From Dehalococcoidales bacterium (GTDB taxonomy: Bacteria > Chloroflexota > Dehalococcoidia > Dehalococcoidales > UBA5627), in contig JAQTUQ010000003.1 of assembly GCA_028707255.1 (NCBI GenBank), positions 1 to 64,000 on the forward strand: a stretch of DNA of 64,000 nucleotides. Reading direction: 5' to 3'. Every line of letters begins with the position of its first letter. Within the stretch, counting starts at the first letter, position 1. Positions 36,867 to 48,087 of this stretch are shown piece by piece. The notes beneath the pieces are model-generated. The model saw only the letters and a program-made list of their open reading frames with translations. It was not told where the DNA came from and searched no databases. Made by a program: the position numbers and the translations under genes.

Positions 36867-36909
36867 CGGTTTATGTATTAATTCCGCATATAGATTTTAA
36901 GGAGTGATA

Positions 36910-39900
36910 ATGGTATCGAAATCGCCAGTTCCTTCCAATAAGGAAACGTATCCCGTTAAACGCAAAACTTATGCCAAGCTTCCACAGGTTCTCGATGTAC
37001 CTAATCTGGTCGAAGTCCAATTGGATTCCTTTCAATGGTTACAGGAGGAGGGAATAAAGCAGCTGCTGGACGAAATATCACCCATCCAGGATTTTACCGG
37101 CAGCAGGCTCGAGTTAAGTTTTGTAGGCTATGAATTCCGTGAACCGCGCAACACCGAACAGGAGTGCTTGCAAAAAGACCAAACTTATTCGGTTCCTTTA
37201 TATGTAAAAGCGCGATTACTTACGAAAGGTACGGGTGAGATAAAAGAACCGTTCGACCTGTTCTTCGGTGATATACACCTGATGACGGATAAAGGCACTT
37301 TTATTACCAGCGGTACCGAAAGAGTGATTGTCAGCCAGTTGTTACGTTCACCCGGTATCTATTTTACCACCGACGAAGATTCGACTACCGGACGCAAACT
37401 GGGGAAGGCCAATCTCGTTCCCAGCCGCGGTGCCTGGCTGGAATTCGATACCAGCAGCCGTGATGTAATATCGGTCAAGGTCGACGGGAAGAGAAAGATA
37501 CCTGTCACAACTATACTGCGGTCAATCGGATACGGCAGCGATGCAGAATTGATTAAAATATTCGAGCGAGATGATAATTCATCGACCAGGCATTTTATCC
37601 AGTCTACCCTCGATAAAGACCCGCTTGTTAAAAACGAGGAAGATGCGCTGATAGATATCTACAGGAAACTGCGTCCGGGTGACCCTCCCAACGTGGATAA
37701 TGCCAGGAAATTGATTACCAATCTATTTTTTAACCCCCAGCATTACGACCTGGGTATAGTCGGCAGATATAAACTGAATCAGAGATTAAATATTCCTAAA
37801 AAAGCCGATGATGACGATAGGGCTTTAACCAGGGAAGATTTAATAGAGATTATCCGCCATATCATAATGGTGAGTAACGGTTATGAATCCCCCGATGATA
37901 TCGACCACCTGGGAAACAGAAGGGTACGCACTGTCGGCGAATTGATTCAGAACCAGTTCCGTGTCGGACTTGTCAGGCTGGAGAGAGTTGCCAAAGAGCG
38001 CATGAGTATCATCAGCAGTGATATCGTAACACCGGGAGCTCTGGTAAACATTCGTCCGGTGCTATCGGCAATCAGGGAGTTTTTCAGCGGCTCGCAGTTA
38101 TCGCAATTCATGGACCAGACCAATCCGCTGGCGGAACTGACGCATAAACGCCGTTTATCTGCCATGGGCCCCGGCGGTCTGTCACGCGACAGGGCCGGTT
38201 TCGATGTCCGCGACGTGCACTATTCACACTACGGCAGGATTTGTCCTATCGAAACTCCTGAAGGCCCTAATATCGGTCTTATCGGTACGCTGGCAGCCTA
38301 CGGGCGCATAAATCGCTACGGTTTTATTGAAACGCCGTATCGCAAGGTTGTCAAGGAACTGAAAAATAACAGTAAAGAACTGGTCGGCAAGATTGCCGGT
38401 GAAGATATTCTTAATGAAAAAAATGAAGTTATTGTAAAAGCGGGGGGCGAAATAACCAAGCAACTGGCGAGCGAATTGGCTAAGCTGTCAGGCAGGAATA
38501 TCCCGGTTAAGCCGTATGTATCCAACGAAATAGATTACTTGCAGGCCGATAAAGAAGATAAGTACAATATTGCCCAGGCAAATACCGTTATTGACGAGAA
38601 GGGCTATTTTGTCAACAAGAGAATCGAAGTCCGTTACGAAGACAGATATCTGATGCTTCCGCCCGAGAAAATAGATTATATGGATGTTTCCACCAAGCAG
38701 ATATTCAGTGTGGCGGCGTCATTAATCCCGTTCCTTGAGCATAACGATGCCAATCGTGCTCTGATGGGAGCAAACATGCAGAGGCAGGCAGTGCCCTTGC
38801 TCTGTGCCGAGTCGCCGATTGTGGCTACCGGTATGGAAAGAGAAGTAGCCAGATACAGCGGTCAGGTGCTTTTTGCCAAAAACCCCGGTGCGGTTATTTC
38901 GGTTACCAGCCTGCAAATAGTTATTAAAAGCGACAGCGGACAGGAAGATGTCTATCCGCTGCAAAAATTCATTCGTACCAATCAGGGTACCTGTATCAAT
39001 CAGCATCCGATTGTACACCGCGGGCAGAGGGTTGAAAAGGGTGATGTGCTGGCTGATAGTTCCGCCACCGAAGACGGTGAACTGGCGCTCGGTCAGAATG
39101 TCATCTGCGCTTTCATGAGCTGGGGCGGTTACAACTATGAGGATGCTATTATCCTTTCCGACAGAATGGTGGAACAGGATAAATTCTGTTCCATTCATAT
39201 AACGAAACACGAGATTGAAGCCAGAGATACCAAGTTAGGCCCTGAGGAAATCACCAGGGATATTCCCAACGTCGGTGAAGAAAGCCTCAGCGAACTGGAC
39301 GAAAACGGTATTATCCGTGTCGGGGCTGAAGTAGGTCCCGATGATATCCTGGTCGGCAAGATTACTCCCAAGGGTGAAACGGAACTGTCGGCAGAGGAAA
39401 AACTGCTGCGCGCCATATTCGGTGAGAAAGCGCGTGAAGTCAAGGATACTTCTTTAAGAATGCCTCATGGCGAATGGGGTAAAGTCATCAATGTTAAACT
39501 GTTCTCTCGCGATGAGGGTGCCGAATTGCCTGTCAGGGTTAATCAATGGGTACAGGTATGGGTGGCGCAGAAAAGATCGGTTTCGGTCGGTGATAAATTA
39601 GCCGGCCGCCATGGCAACAAGGGTGTTATCTCCGTGATAGCTCCGGCAGCCGATATGCCGTTCCTGCCCGACGGCACTCCGGTAGATATAATTTTGAATC
39701 CTATCGGCGTGCCTTCCAGAATGAATCTGGGACAGATACTGGAAACGCACCTGGGGTGGGCTGCCAGAAACTTGGGTTTTAAAGTATTGACTCCGGTATT
39801 CGACGGCGCCGGCGATACCGAGATAGAAGATGCGCTGGCACGAACATGGCTGGTGCAAAAAACCGGTTCCATCACGTTAAGTCTGCAAGGTGGGAAACCC

Positions 39901-40728
39901 TCGCTGGACCTTGAAAAAGCCAAAGCCTGGATAAGTGAGAAAGGCTTCGATGGAGAAAAAGTCTTCAACAGGGAGTTAATCGGCGAAGCCCGCGATGTTT
40001 GTTTGCGTTTGTGGCTTGAAGAACTGGGCGTGGAAAGCAGAAAGCTCAGCCCCGATGAATTGACGGAAAAAATGAAGGAAGTAACGGTTACCATGAATTC
40101 TCCTTCGCCGGTAAGCGGCAAGTCTGTTTTAAGGGACGGACGTACCGGTGAGCCGTTCGACCAGCCTGTAACCGTCGGTAATATTTATATGTTAAAGCTT
40201 ATTCATCTTGTCGAAGATAAGGTTCATGCCCGTGCAACCGGTCCTTATTCATTAATCAGCCAGCAGCCTCTCGGAGGCAAGGCTCAATTCGGCGGTCAGC
40301 GTTTCGGTGAAATGGAAGTCTGGTCGCTTGAAGCCTACGGCGCGGCGCACAACCTGCAGGAAGTTTTGACTATTAAATCGGATGACGTTGCCGGCAGAGC
40401 CAAGACATATGAAGCTATCGTTAAAGGCGAGGATATCCTGCCGCCGGGTGTTCCCGAGTCGTTTAAAGTATTGGTAAAAGAATTGCAGAGCCTCGGTCTG
40501 GCGGTTGAAGTTATCAATGAAGAGGAAAAAATTATCCAGGCTGAGAAGATACAGGACAGCTCGGAATTCGAGGGGCTTAGCAGCGCTAAAATGGTATCCG
40601 GTAACGAAGAACCGGATGATATAGAAGGGAAAATAGAAGACTTGATCGGGGGCGAATCCTTCTTTGACAGTTTTAATATCGAAGCTGACAATACGGAAAC
40701 CGATTCCCCTGAGAGTGAGGTAAGTTAA
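36910..40728 (+). CDS. rpoB: RNA polymerase beta subunit
   Basis: A 1272-aa RpoB. The start is the ATG at 36910, five bases after AAGGAG; the track GTG at 36904 lies inside that site. Conserved blocks include [15 protein letters not shown], the rifampicin region [21 protein letters not shown] followed by [23 protein letters not shown], and the C-terminal [20 protein letters not shown]. The rifampicin-region residues look like the sensitive type. It ends in an acidic tail. It is 4 nt upstream of rpoC. It is not preceded by rplJ/rplL; ribF lies divergently upstream instead. Confidence 0.97.
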   Translation: MVSKSPVPSNKETYPVKRKTYAKLPQVLDVPNLVEVQLDSFQWLQEEGIKQLLDEISPIQDFTGSRLELSFVGYEFREPRNTEQECLQKDQTYSVPLYVKARLLTKGTGEIKEPFDLFFGDIHLMTDKGTFITSGTERVIVSQLLRSPGIYFTTDEDSTTGRKLGKANLVPSRGAWLEFDTSSRDVISVKVDGKRKIPVTTILRSIGYGSDAELIKIFERDDNSSTRHFIQSTLDKDPLVKNEEDALIDIYRKLRPGDPPNVDNARKLITNLFFNPQHYDLGIVGRYKLNQRLNIPKKADDDDRALTREDLIEIIRHIIMVSNGYESPDDIDHLGNRRVRTVGELIQNQFRVGLVRLERVAKERMSIISSDIVTPGALVNIRPVLSAIREFFSGSQLSQFMDQTNPLAELTHKRRLSAMGPGGLSRDRAGFDVRDVHYSHYGRICPIETPEGPNIGLIGTLAAYGRINRYGFIETPYRKVVKELKNNSKELVGKIAGEDILNEKNEVIVKAGGEITKQLASELAKLSGRNIPVKPYVSNEIDYLQADKEDKYNIAQANTVIDEKGYFVNKRIEVRYEDRYLMLPPEKIDYMDVSTKQIFSVAASLIPFLEHNDANRALMGANMQRQAVPLLCAESPIVATGMEREVARYSGQVLFAKNPGAVISVTSLQIVIKSDSGQEDVYPLQKFIRTNQGTCINQHPIVHRGQRVEKGDVLADSSATEDGELALGQNVICAFMSWGGYNYEDAIILSDRMVEQDKFCSIHITKHEIEARDTKLGPEEITRDIPNVGEESLSELDENGIIRVGAEVGPDDILVGKITPKGETELSAEEKLLRAIFGEKAREVKDTSLRMPHGEWGKVINVKLFSRDEGAELPVRVNQWVQVWVAQKRSVSVGDKLAGRHGNKGVISVIAPAADMPFLPDGTPVDIILNPIGVPSRMNLGQILETHLGWAARNLGFKVLTPVFDGAGDTEIEDALARTWLVQKTGSITLSLQGGKPSLDLEKAKAWISEKGFDGEKVFNRELIGEARDVCLRLWLEELGVESRKLSPDELTEKMKEVTVTMNSPSPVSGKSVLRDGRTGEPFDQPVTVGNIYMLKLIHLVEDKVHARATGPYSLISQQPLGGKAQFGGQRFGEMEVWSLEAYGAAHNLQEVLTIKSDDVAGRAKTYEAIVKGEDILPPGVPESFKVLVKELQSLGLAVEVINEEEKIIQAEKIQDSSEFEGLSSAKMVSGNEEPDDIEGKIEDLIGGESFFDSFNIEADNTETDSPESEVS

Positions 40729-40732
40729 CATA

Positions 40733-43700
40733 ATGCTTGAAGTTAATGATTTTGATGCCGTTCGTATTTCGCTGGCTTCTCCGGAGCAGATAACAAGCTG
40801 GTCTTACGGTGAAGTTACAAAGCCGGAAACCATTAATTACCGTACGCTTAAACCGGAAAGAGACGGCTTGTTCTGCGAAAGAATATTCGGCCCGACCAAG
40901 GATTTCGAATGCGCATGCGGTAAATATAAGAGAATACGCTATAAGGGTATTATTTGCGACAAGTGCGGTGTCGAGATTGCCCGCTCCAAGGTTCGCCGTG
41001 AGAGAATGGGGCATATCGAACTGGCTTGTCCTTTAAGCCATATCTGGTTTGCGCGCGGTATTCCCAGCCGCATCGGTTTACTGCTTGACCTTTCCGCTCG
41101 CAGCCTCGAACGTGTCATATATTTCTCGCATTATATCGTGACCGAGGTTGATAAAGATGCATGTAATGCCGCTATCAGGCAGTTGGAAAGCGAACTCAGC
41201 AATGAAATCGCAGAAAGTAAACTGACGCTTGATAATAATATAGACGCGCTGGAAAGAGACCAGGCGACCGTTGAAGAGATAAATAAAATGCGGCGCAGTT
41301 TTGAAAGCGAAAAAGAACAGCTTGAAGATGCACTTCCTTCCAAGATAGAGCAACTGAAGAGCATACGCAAAGGCGCCTTACTGACCGAAACCCAGTATCA
41401 GGATTTAAAACAACAGTACGAAGATGTTTTTAAGGCTGAAATGGGCGCCGAGGCGATTCTTAAACTGTTAAGGGAAATCGACCTGGATGCCCTGCGCAGC
41501 CAGCTTATTCAGGAGACACATTCTTCATCCGGTCAGCGCCGTCGCAAAGCCAGCAAGCAATTGCAGCTTGTCGAGGCTTTCAGACGCAGCGGCAATAAAC
41601 CGGAATGGATGATACTGACTGTTTTACCGGTGCTTCCGCCCGATTTGCGTCCCATGGTGCAGCTGGATGGCGGCCGTTTTGCAACCAGCGACCTGAATGA
41701 TTTATACAGGAGGGTAATAAATCGCAATAACCGTTTGCGCCATCTTGTCGAAATCGGGGCTCCCGGTATCATCATACGCAATGAAAAGAGAATGCTGCAG
41801 GAAGCCGTCGATACCCTTATCGATAACGGCAGGAGAGGCAGAGCGATTGCCGTCAGCGGCGACCATAAGGCAAAGTCGCTTTCGGATATGCTGCGAGGCA
41901 AGCAGGGGCGTTTCCGCCAGAACCTGTTGGGTAAACGTGTCGACTATAGCGGGCGTTCCGTAATCGTCGTCGGTCCCGAACTGAAGATTCACCAGTGCGG
42001 ACTGCCGCGCAGAATGGCGCTTGAATTATTCAAACCCTTCGTTATGCACAGACTTGTCATGGAAGGATTGGCTTCCAATATCAAGAGCGCACGCCGGCAG
42101 GTCGATAGGGGGCGTCCCGAGGTATACGACGTTTTGGAAGATGTTGTAAAAGAGAGGCCGGTTATGCTTAACCGCGCACCCACTTTGCACAGGCTCAGTA
42201 TTCAGGCATTCGAGCCGGTGCTTATCGACGGAAGCGCCCTGCAAATCCATCCCCTGATGTGCGCCGCTTTCAACGCCGACTTCGATGGCGACCAGATGGC
42301 TGTTCATGTGCCTTTATCAGATGCGGCTGTAAAAGAATGCCGCGAAATGATGCTCAGCACAAACAATATGCTGCTTCCCAGCTGCGGCGAGCCGGTTGTC
42401 ACTCCGACACTGGATATGGTATTCGGCTGTTATTACCTGACTACCATCAAGCCCGGCGCAAAGGGCGAAGGTTCCAGGCTGGGCAGTTTCGAGGAAGCCA
42501 AACTCAGTTATGAGCTGGGAGCTGTCGAACTGAGGGCTGAAATAGAGGTTAGAGTCGAAGCAGGAAAAAGGGTAAAGACCAGCGTCGGGCGTATTATCTT
42601 TAATGAGATTTTGCCCCCCGTACTGGGTTTTATTAACAAAGATATCGACAAATCCAGTTTAAAGAGGATTGTGGCGGATTGCTACAAGAAACTCGGAAGC
42701 GACCCGGCGATGGGTAAGATGCTGGACGACCTCAAAAACCTCGGTTTTAAATATGCTACGAAATCCGGTATCACAATCGCCATGAGCGATATCGAGGTTC
42801 CGGCGGATAAACCCAGGCTGATTGAAAAAGCCGATGAAAAGACGGCCATTGTAGAAAGCCAGTACCAGCGCGGTCTGATTACGGATGACGAAAGATACAA
42901 CAGCATTATCGAGGTGTGGATGGATACCACCGACAGTATAACCCAGTCCATCCAGAGATCATTGAATAAAAACGGCAGCATCTATATGATGGCAAACTCC
43001 GGAGCCAAGGGTAACATTTCGCAAATCAGGCAGATGGCAGGTATCCGCGGTCTGATGACCAACCCGTCGGGCAGAATCATCGACTTCCCGATTAAATCCA
43101 GCCTGCGCGAGGGTTTAAGCGCCATCGAGTACTTCATTTCTACCCACGGCGCGCGTAAAGGTCTGGCGGATACGGCTCTGCGTACTTCGGGGAGCGGTTA
43201 TTTAACCAGGCGTCTGGTGGATGTTACCCAGGATGTTATCGTTCGGGAACACGATTGCGGCACAAACGACGGCATCTGGATAACCGAGAGTGAGGAAAAA
43301 GATGTCTTGCCGCCCTTTGCCGAGAGAATGACCGGCAGAATGGCTGCTACACAGATAGTCGACCCGCAAAGCGGGGAAATAATTATCGACCGCAACCGCG
43401 AAATCGATGAAATAATAGCCAAAACGATTGTCGAAGCCGGTATAAAGAGCGTCTATATCAGGTCACCCTTGAGCTGCCAGCTGAAACAGGGCATCTGCCA
43501 GTTATGTTACGGCAGAGACCTGGCGCGCGGCCGTATGGTCGAGCTCAGCACGGCAGTCGGTATCATTGCGGCGCAGAGTATCGGCGAGCCGGGCACACAG
43601 CTTACACTTAGAACATTCCATACCGGCGGTGTGGTAGGTCTGGATATTACTACCGGTCTGCCCAGGGTCGAGGAGTTGTTCGAAGCGCGTCCTCCCAAGA

Positions 43701-44752
43701 CTCAGGCTATCATTTCAGAAATCGACGGAATGGCTGAGGTTATCAATAACGAAGAGGGTAAACGCATCAAGGTAATAAGCTATGATATTTTCAATGACGA
43801 ATATAAATTGCCGGAAGGCTGGCAGTTGCTGGTCAATCACGGTCAATGGGTGGATGCCGGAAACTTAATCGCCGCTCCGCCGCAGGACAGCAGCCAGACA
43901 CTGGCTGAGCTTGTGGTTAACAACCTGACTGCCCGTGTCTCCGGTGAGGTGATTATTCAGGACGGCAAGCTGTTTATCAAATTCGAGGAAAAAGAAGAAA
44001 GGGAATATGTCGTTCCTGCCGCCATTCATATCCGCATTCAGGACGGCGATATGGTAAAAGCAGGGCAGCAGCTTACCGATGGCTCCATCAATCCGCATGA
44101 TATCCTGATGGTGCTGGGCAAGGAAGCGGTACAGAGATACCTGGTGGACGAGGTGCAAAAAGTATATTGTTCGCAGGGTGTACATATCAATGACAGGCAT
44201 GTCGAGGTTATCGTGCGCCAGATGCTCTCCAAGGTTCGCATCGATTCCCCCGGTGATTACGATATCGTTCCGCGCGAACTGGTAGACAGGTTCCGCTATG
44301 AAGAAATCAATGCCAAGGTGCTTGCCGAAGGCGGAGAGCCGGCAACGGCGCACGCTGTCCTGATGGGTATCACCAGGGCATCTTTAAGTACCGACAGCTG
44401 GCTGGCGGCGGCATCCTTCCAGGAGACTACCAGGGTGCTTACCGAAGCAGCAGTTTTCGGTAAAATGGACAGGCTATCCGGTTTGAAAGAGAATGTTATC
44501 ATCGGCAAGCTTATTCCCGCCCGCTGCAAGGCATCCAAAGAGGCTTCCGAAGAGATGGAACATAAACTGGCGCATAAGGAGACTCCGCATTTACTGGCGG
44601 GTTTTGCTGAAGAGAAAGCGCCTGTATCCGAGCATCAGGACGAGGACGTTGCAGGAATGAGTGCCGCTTTGTTAAATGACGATAACGAGGCTGATTTATC
44701 GAACTTCCTGCTCGACGATGGCGATGACGAAGAAGAGAAGCCCGAGTTTTAG
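40733..44752 (+). CDS. rpoC: RNA polymerase beta' subunit
   Basis: A 1339-aa RpoC. The N-terminal zinc site is [20 protein letters not shown]. The catalytic triad of Asp is in [19 protein letters not shown]. The bridge-helix/trigger-loop region includes [20 protein letters not shown] and [20 protein letters not shown], and the second zinc site is HDCGTNDG with [13 protein letters not shown]. Like RpoB it ends in an acidic tail. It is co-transcribed with rpoB and followed by a strong terminator. Confidence 0.97.
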   Translation: MLEVNDFDAVRISLASPEQITSWSYGEVTKPETINYRTLKPERDGLFCERIFGPTKDFECACGKYKRIRYKGIICDKCGVEIARSKVRRERMGHIELACPLSHIWFARGIPSRIGLLLDLSARSLERVIYFSHYIVTEVDKDACNAAIRQLESELSNEIAESKLTLDNNIDALERDQATVEEINKMRRSFESEKEQLEDALPSKIEQLKSIRKGALLTETQYQDLKQQYEDVFKAEMGAEAILKLLREIDLDALRSQLIQETHSSSGQRRRKASKQLQLVEAFRRSGNKPEWMILTVLPVLPPDLRPMVQLDGGRFATSDLNDLYRRVINRNNRLRHLVEIGAPGIIIRNEKRMLQEAVDTLIDNGRRGRAIAVSGDHKAKSLSDMLRGKQGRFRQNLLGKRVDYSGRSVIVVGPELKIHQCGLPRRMALELFKPFVMHRLVMEGLASNIKSARRQVDRGRPEVYDVLEDVVKERPVMLNRAPTLHRLSIQAFEPVLIDGSALQIHPLMCAAFNADFDGDQMAVHVPLSDAAVKECREMMLSTNNMLLPSCGEPVVTPTLDMVFGCYYLTTIKPGAKGEGSRLGSFEEAKLSYELGAVELRAEIEVRVEAGKRVKTSVGRIIFNEILPPVLGFINKDIDKSSLKRIVADCYKKLGSDPAMGKMLDDLKNLGFKYATKSGITIAMSDIEVPADKPRLIEKADEKTAIVESQYQRGLITDDERYNSIIEVWMDTTDSITQSIQRSLNKNGSIYMMANSGAKGNISQIRQMAGIRGLMTNPSGRIIDFPIKSSLREGLSAIEYFISTHGARKGLADTALRTSGSGYLTRRLVDVTQDVIVREHDCGTNDGIWITESEEKDVLPPFAERMTGRMAATQIVDPQSGEIIIDRNREIDEIIAKTIVEAGIKSVYIRSPLSCQLKQGICQLCYGRDLARGRMVELSTAVGIIAAQSIGEPGTQLTLRTFHTGGVVGLDITTGLPRVEELFEARPPKTQAIISEIDGMAEVINNEEGKRIKVISYDIFNDEYKLPEGWQLLVNHGQWVDAGNLIAAPPQDSSQTLAELVVNNLTARVSGEVIIQDGKLFIKFEEKEEREYVVPAAIHIRIQDGDMVKAGQQLTDGSINPHDILMVLGKEAVQRYLVDEVQKVYCSQGVHINDRHVEVIVRQMLSKVRIDSPGDYDIVPRELVDRFRYEEINAKVLAEGGEPATAHAVLMGITRASLSTDSWLAAASFQETTRVLTEAAVFGKMDRLSGLKENVIIGKLIPARCKASKEASEEMEHKLAHKETPHLLAGFAEEKAPVSEHQDEDVAGMSAALLNDDNEADLSNFLLDDGDDEEEKPEF

Positions 44753-44774
44753 ATTTTATAAAAAAGCATAAATT

Positions 44775-44806
44775 AAAACCCCCCGCGTCTGACGCGGGGG
44801 GTTTTT
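44775..44806. terminator. Strong terminator after rpoC, probably bidirectional
   Basis: AAAACCCCCCGCGTC paired with GACGCGGGGGGTTTT around a single base, followed by T on the plus strand and TTTTAATTTA on the minus strand. It can end rpoC and the convergent pilin-like gene. Confidence 0.9.
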
Positions 44807-44856
44807 GTATTGTTTTTAATTTGAATTAGACGGCTAAACAATATAAAGAATTATTT

Positions 44857-45246
44857 TTAAGTTTCTTCTTCGACTTCACCACGAGATACAGCACCGTCAG
44901 CGGCCACATCATACGGACCCCATTTTAAGGCTGTATAAGCATCTGCTCCACCCATAATATGAGGGCCAATTGCAGTGGCATCAATAGCACCTGGTTCTCC
45001 GTCACTGGTAGGAATGTCACCATCGTTTGCAAACATATAAGCCGTTACCGCAACTTGTACGTTGTAAAGCTCAGTTGCCATAGCCGCTTCGTCCCCTGAA
45101 TTCATTAACCCAACTATATTGGGAATAGCAACCGCTGCAAGAATACCCAGTATGGCGATAACAACCAGCAGCTCTATCAGGGTAAAGCCTTTTTCGCCTT
45201 TGCGAACTTTGTCTAACTTCCTGGTAAACTTTTCGATTATTTTCAC
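44857..45246 (-). CDS. Type IV pilin-like / pseudopilin protein
   Basis: A 129-aa prepilin. The start is a GTG four bases after AGGAGG; the track start is 30 codons too early. The leader is basic, and the prepilin peptidase site is KGEKG before FTLIELLVVIAILGILAAVA, with Gly at -1, Phe at +1 and Glu at +5. The rest is a short soluble part ending in an acidic tail. It may form a type IV pilus or a secretion pseudopilus; no assembly ATPase is in the window. A prepilin peptidase gene lies 1.5 kb to the right. Confidence 0.9.
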   Translation of the reverse strand: MKIIEKFTRKLDKVRKGEKGFTLIELLVVIAILGILAAVAIPNIVGLMNSGDEAAMATELYNVQVAVTAYMFANDGDIPTSDGEPGAIDATAIGPHIMGGADAYTALKWGPYDVAADGAVSRGEVEEET

Positions 45247-45303
45247 GTGTCCTCCTTTTTTATTTACAGTTTTTATGATACCTGTGCAAGCAAATACAGA
45301 AAT

Positions 45304-45327
45304 GTAACCGGTAACCGGCCGTAACCG
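45304..45327. repeat. Three GTAACCG heptamers in the pilin leader
   Basis: GTAACCG, GTAACCG, GCC, GTAACCG on the plus strand, in the transcribed leader between the promoter and the pilin-like gene. Possible binding site. Confidence 0.5.
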
Positions 45328-45357
45328 ATTATACAAAACTTACCTGCTTGTATTTTA

Positions 45358-45386
45358 AGTATAGTTTTACCTACAGGCGTTGTCAA
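45358..45386 (-). promoter_or_regulatory. Promoter of the pilin-like gene
   Basis: On the minus strand: perfect TTGACA, 17 bases, TATACT. Arms ACCTAC and GTAGGT (45369-45374 and 45392-45397) flank the -35 box and may be an operator. The leader is about 105 bases. Confidence 0.7.
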
Positions 45387-45509
45387 TATCCGTAGGTACT
45401 ATAATCTATAGCCATATCTTCTCATTTTTAATAAAAAACATAAAATAATTGTGATATAATCAATTACGGAATCCATTTATCAGTCTTACAGGGTAATAAG
45501 GAAGATGAC

Positions 45510-46115
45510 TTGGGAAACAGAACTAAGGAAAATGAGCCGTTAAACCCGAACGAAAGCCGCTCCATGAAAAAGCTGCACCAAAGGGTGAAAAGCCGCGCCG
45601 CTTCTTTACGCTGGAACTTAAACGGACTGATGGTCGTTTACGCCTTTCTGATAATCGTAATCATACTGTCTTTCAGCGCTGTTAACAGCATGTTCGTGGC
45701 GGTGATTGCGGTAGCAGGACTGGTGGCAATCTGGTTTGTCAGTTCATTACGCATAAAAAAGATAGAAGAAGAATTGTACAGGCAGGAAATAATCGATTAC
45801 GGCGAGTTGCTTAATCAGGCAGAGCAACTTCCCAAGGATTTATTTCCGGCTTCACATAACCAATCGGTTTCCCCGCTTTCGAGGAGAGAGCTGGAGGTTT
45901 TAGTGCTTATCGGCTCGGGCAGGCGCAATAAAGCCATAGCGCGCGAGCTGCATATCAGCGAGATGACGGTTAAAAACCACATCAGCCATATATTCGAGAA
46001 AATGGGCGTCGACGACCGCATCGGCGCTGTCATACTGGCGATTCAAAACGGCTGGCTAAAATACGACGACCTGAAGAAAATCGAGATAAAAGCCGGCGAC
46101 GAAGAGCCGGAGTAG
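45510..46115 (+). CDS. Membrane-linked LuxR-type transcription regulator
   Basis: A 201-aa protein. Residues about 40-80 hold two hydrophobic segments (GLMVVYAFLIIVIILSFSAV and FVAVIAVAGLVAIWFV), so it is tied to the membrane. The C-terminal LuxR/GerE helix-turn-helix is at residues 129-190 (LSRRELEVLVLIGSGRRNKA, then EMTVKNHISHIFEKMGV). There is no receiver domain. The start is TTG with AAGGAA six bases upstream; a later Met at codon 19 is an alternative. It is divergent from the pilin-like gene and could control it (inference). Confidence 0.8.
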   Translation: MGNRTKENEPLNPNESRSMKKLHQRVKSRAASLRWNLNGLMVVYAFLIIVIILSFSAVNSMFVAVIAVAGLVAIWFVSSLRIKKIEEELYRQEIIDYGELLNQAEQLPKDLFPASHNQSVSPLSRRELEVLVLIGSGRRNKAIARELHISEMTVKNHISHIFEKMGVDDRIGAVILAIQNGWLKYDDLKKIEIKAGDEEPE

Positions 46116-46705
46116 GCGGCTCCTCGTAAGGATATTGCCCCTCTCTGCGAGCGGAGAGGGGTTGGGGTGAGGTGGACACAAGACCTCATCCCCCTGTCCC
46201 CCTTCTCCGTAAACAGAGAAGGGGGTAATGAATAAACGTCTTTGCGAGGAGTCCCTCTGCACTGTCATTCTGAGGCGAAGACGAATGAATCTTATATAAA
46301 TCAGAGAGGGACGACGAAGCAATCTCTACCGGTTATTTTAATACTGCCATATGGTCTATTCGGTAAAGATTGCTTCATCCCGGCAAGCGGGATTCGCAAA
46401 GACAGTTATGTTGGCGTAGCGGGGTAATTTAGTTGCATTGTAGGGATTGCTTCGTCCTCCTGCGTCGTCCTCGCAACGACGCTAAAAAGGAATTGTCATC
46501 CTGAACGAAGTGAAGGATCTGAATGCAATTCGATAAGCCCTGGATTCTTCGGCTTCGCCTCGGAATGACAATATGGGAGTTGTCATGCTGGAGTCCCGAC
46601 CTGTCGGGATTTCTCCCCACCCACCAGATTCTTCGGCCATCCCTTATGGCCTCCAGAATGACAGTACCTGTCGGCTTGACTGCAAAACCGATATAAGGCA
46701 CAATA
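46116..46705. repeat. Intergenic repeat cluster
   Basis: A mosaic of palindromic repeats without genes. It holds the hairpins CCCCTCTC/GAGAGGGG (46138-46161) and CCCCCTTCTC/GAGAAGGGGG (46198-46225), copy A of a 163-base repeat (46321-46483), and palindromes such as TCCCGACCTGTCGGGA. ORFs called here are read from the repeats. Confidence 0.7.
46321..46483. repeat. 163-base repeat, copy A
   Basis: It matches 49055-49217 in the same orientation with six substitutions and no gap by hand alignment. The two copies flank the prepilin peptidase and two small genes. Confidence 0.85.
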
Positions 46706-47353
46706 GTGCAAATGGAAATTGTTTTGATAATCGTCTTTCTGCTGCTCGGTCTGGTTGTCGGCAGTTTTCTTAATGTATGTATCGACCGCCTTCCGGCAAA
46801 GCAATCGATTATTTCCCCTCCTTCCCACTGCCCGGCATGCGATAAACGGCTATCCGTTAAAGATTTAATCCCGGTATTCAGTTATATTCTGCTGAAAGGG
46901 CGATGCCGCTATTGTAAAAGTGCCATTCCGAAGCGTGTCCTGCTGGTAGAAGCGGTTGCTGGAATCGGTTTCGTTTTATTACTGTGTTTTTACGGAGTCG
47001 GGCCGGAACTGGCGGTAACATTATTTTATTTTTGCCTGTTTCTGGTAATATTCGTAATCGACCTCGAACATCATCTGATACTGAATAAGGTTGTCTATCC
47101 CTGCGCCGTAACCGCATTGATTATCAGCATCTTTTTGCCTCAACTGGAAATATCGCCCTCTCTGGCAATCGCCGGACACTTCTTCGATTTGGGATGGGCG
47201 TCGGGGATTGTCAGCGCTCTGCTGGGTGGTATTGTCGGATTCGTTATATTTTTTATTATTTCACTCTTGACACGCGGGGGGATGGGCGAAGGCGACGTAA
47301 AAATGGTGGGGCTTATCGGATTGATAGTAGGCTATCCCCTGATATTTGTATAA
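46706..47353 (+). CDS. Prepilin peptidase, cut short by an in-frame stop
   Basis: The first 215 codons of an A24 prepilin peptidase. N-terminal membrane helix LIIVFLLLGLVVGSFLNVCI, the zinc-like site CPACDKRL with CRYCKSAIP, then the two catalytic Asp in FVIDLEHHLILN and GMGEGDVKMVGLIG. A TAA follows GYPLIFV, but the same frame continues for 58 codons with the expected family ending. The short form keeps both Asp yet loses the last membrane helices. It may be a pseudogene, a sequencing error or a split protein. The start is GTG with AAGG upstream, or the ATG two codons later. It would process the pilin-like protein. Confidence 0.85.
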   Translation: MQMEIVLIIVFLLLGLVVGSFLNVCIDRLPAKQSIISPPSHCPACDKRLSVKDLIPVFSYILLKGRCRYCKSAIPKRVLLVEAVAGIGFVLLLCFYGVGPELAVTLFYFCLFLVIFVIDLEHHLILNKVVYPCAVTALIISIFLPQLEISPSLAIAGHFFDLGWASGIVSALLGGIVGFVIFFIISLLTRGGMGEGDVKMVGLIGLIVGYPLIFV

Positions 47354-47530
47354 ATGATGTTGGCAATTGTTTTGGGCGGCGTCGTAGCCCTGCTGCTGAT
47401 TATATTCAAATTAAAAAGCCGTAAACAATCCATTGCTTTCGGGCCGTTCCTGGCGATAGGGGCTATGGTCACGATACTGTGGGGGAATGATATACTCAAC
47501 TGGTATCTCGCTCTTGTTCTCTGGTTTTAA
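47354..47530 (+). pseudogene. Detached C-terminal part of the prepilin peptidase
   Basis: It is in the same frame directly after the TAA. It begins ATG ATG and encodes a hydrophobic helix, MLAIVLGGVVALLLIIFKLK, then the family motif IAFGPFLAIGAMVTILWG and a last hydrophobic segment, 58 codons in all. Because an ATG touches the stop, re-initiation by the same ribosome is possible, which would give a two-piece enzyme. No ribosome binding site of its own is clear. Confidence 0.75.
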
Positions 47531-47763
47531 ATAACTGTCAAATTCATTTCAATCAAACTGTTTTGCTTTCGCTATCAGCTCATTTCACGATAAATCGGGA
47601 CTCATCGGAATATTGTTAAGCTGGTCCCGACTCGTCGGGATTAATCGGGAAAAGAAGCAGCGTCGAATATTTTATTAAATCAGGCATAAATTTATAAAAA
47701 AACTATTACAATCCCTTGACAGATATAGTATAATAGTACTAGGTAATTTGTAGGGGTGCTTTA

Positions 47764-48039
47764 ATGAATTTAGACCGCAGACGGTCTAGCATCGAAATAA
47801 TCGCCGATATGCTGAGGCTCGGTGAAGCCGGAAAAACCGAGATGATGTATAGCGTCAATATGAGTTTTTTCCAGTTGCAGAAATACCTTAATTTCCTGCT
47901 GGAAAGAGGATTGGTGGATAAGGTTAAAGTGGGGAATCCCTCCGTTACATACAGGGTTACCCCGAAGGGGCTTAACCTTTTAAGAAGCATAGATGCGGTG
48001 TTGACGACTCTTGAACTTAGACAGGATGATGATATATAA
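47764..48039 (+). CDS. Small winged-helix DNA-binding protein
   Basis: A 91-aa protein. It looks like a single winged helix-turn-helix of the archaeal-type HTH_45 group: IEIIADMLRLGEAGKTEMMY, SFFQLQKYLNFLLERGLVDK as recognition helix and wing start, then YRVTPKGLNLLRSIDAVL. It is probably a transcription regulator. It lies 48 nt upstream of the coiled-coil gene on the same strand. TTGACA and TATAAT both occur just upstream but only seven bases apart, so the promoter is unclear. Confidence 0.75.
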   Translation: MNLDRRRSSIEIIADMLRLGEAGKTEMMYSVNMSFFQLQKYLNFLLERGLVDKVKVGNPSVTYRVTPKGLNLLRSIDAVLTTLELRQDDDI

Positions 48040-48087
48040 ATTAAGCGTGATATAATATAAACAGATATTTTACCGAAGGAGCTCCTT

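Larger units (their letters stand above)
36550..36909. other. ribF-rpoB divergent regulatory region
   Basis: About 360 bases with no gene. Its right half holds two rightward promoters, a 13-bp inverted repeat over the first and a hairpin in the leader of the second, then AAGGAG before rpoB. I see no clear promoter for ribF. Confidence 0.75.

Noticed and set aside
39543-40121. 192-codon antisense ORF inside rpoB
   Set aside because: It is antisense to a universally conserved coding sequence, and Ser/Pro-rich as shadows often are.
46056-46828. Several short ORFs on both strands before the prepilin peptidase
   Set aside because: They are read through dispersed repeats (RRRRTKQSLQCN-like strings recur at 49109-49297), so they are repeat translation.
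47625-47640. Hairpin TCCCGACTCGTCGGGA as a terminator of the prepilin peptidase
   Set aside because: No T run follows, and the same palindrome occurs in the repeat cluster near 46597, so it is more likely a repeat fragment.
47716-47734. TTGACA and TATAAT before the winged-helix gene
   Set aside because: The spacing is only seven bases, too short for a normal sigma-70 promoter.
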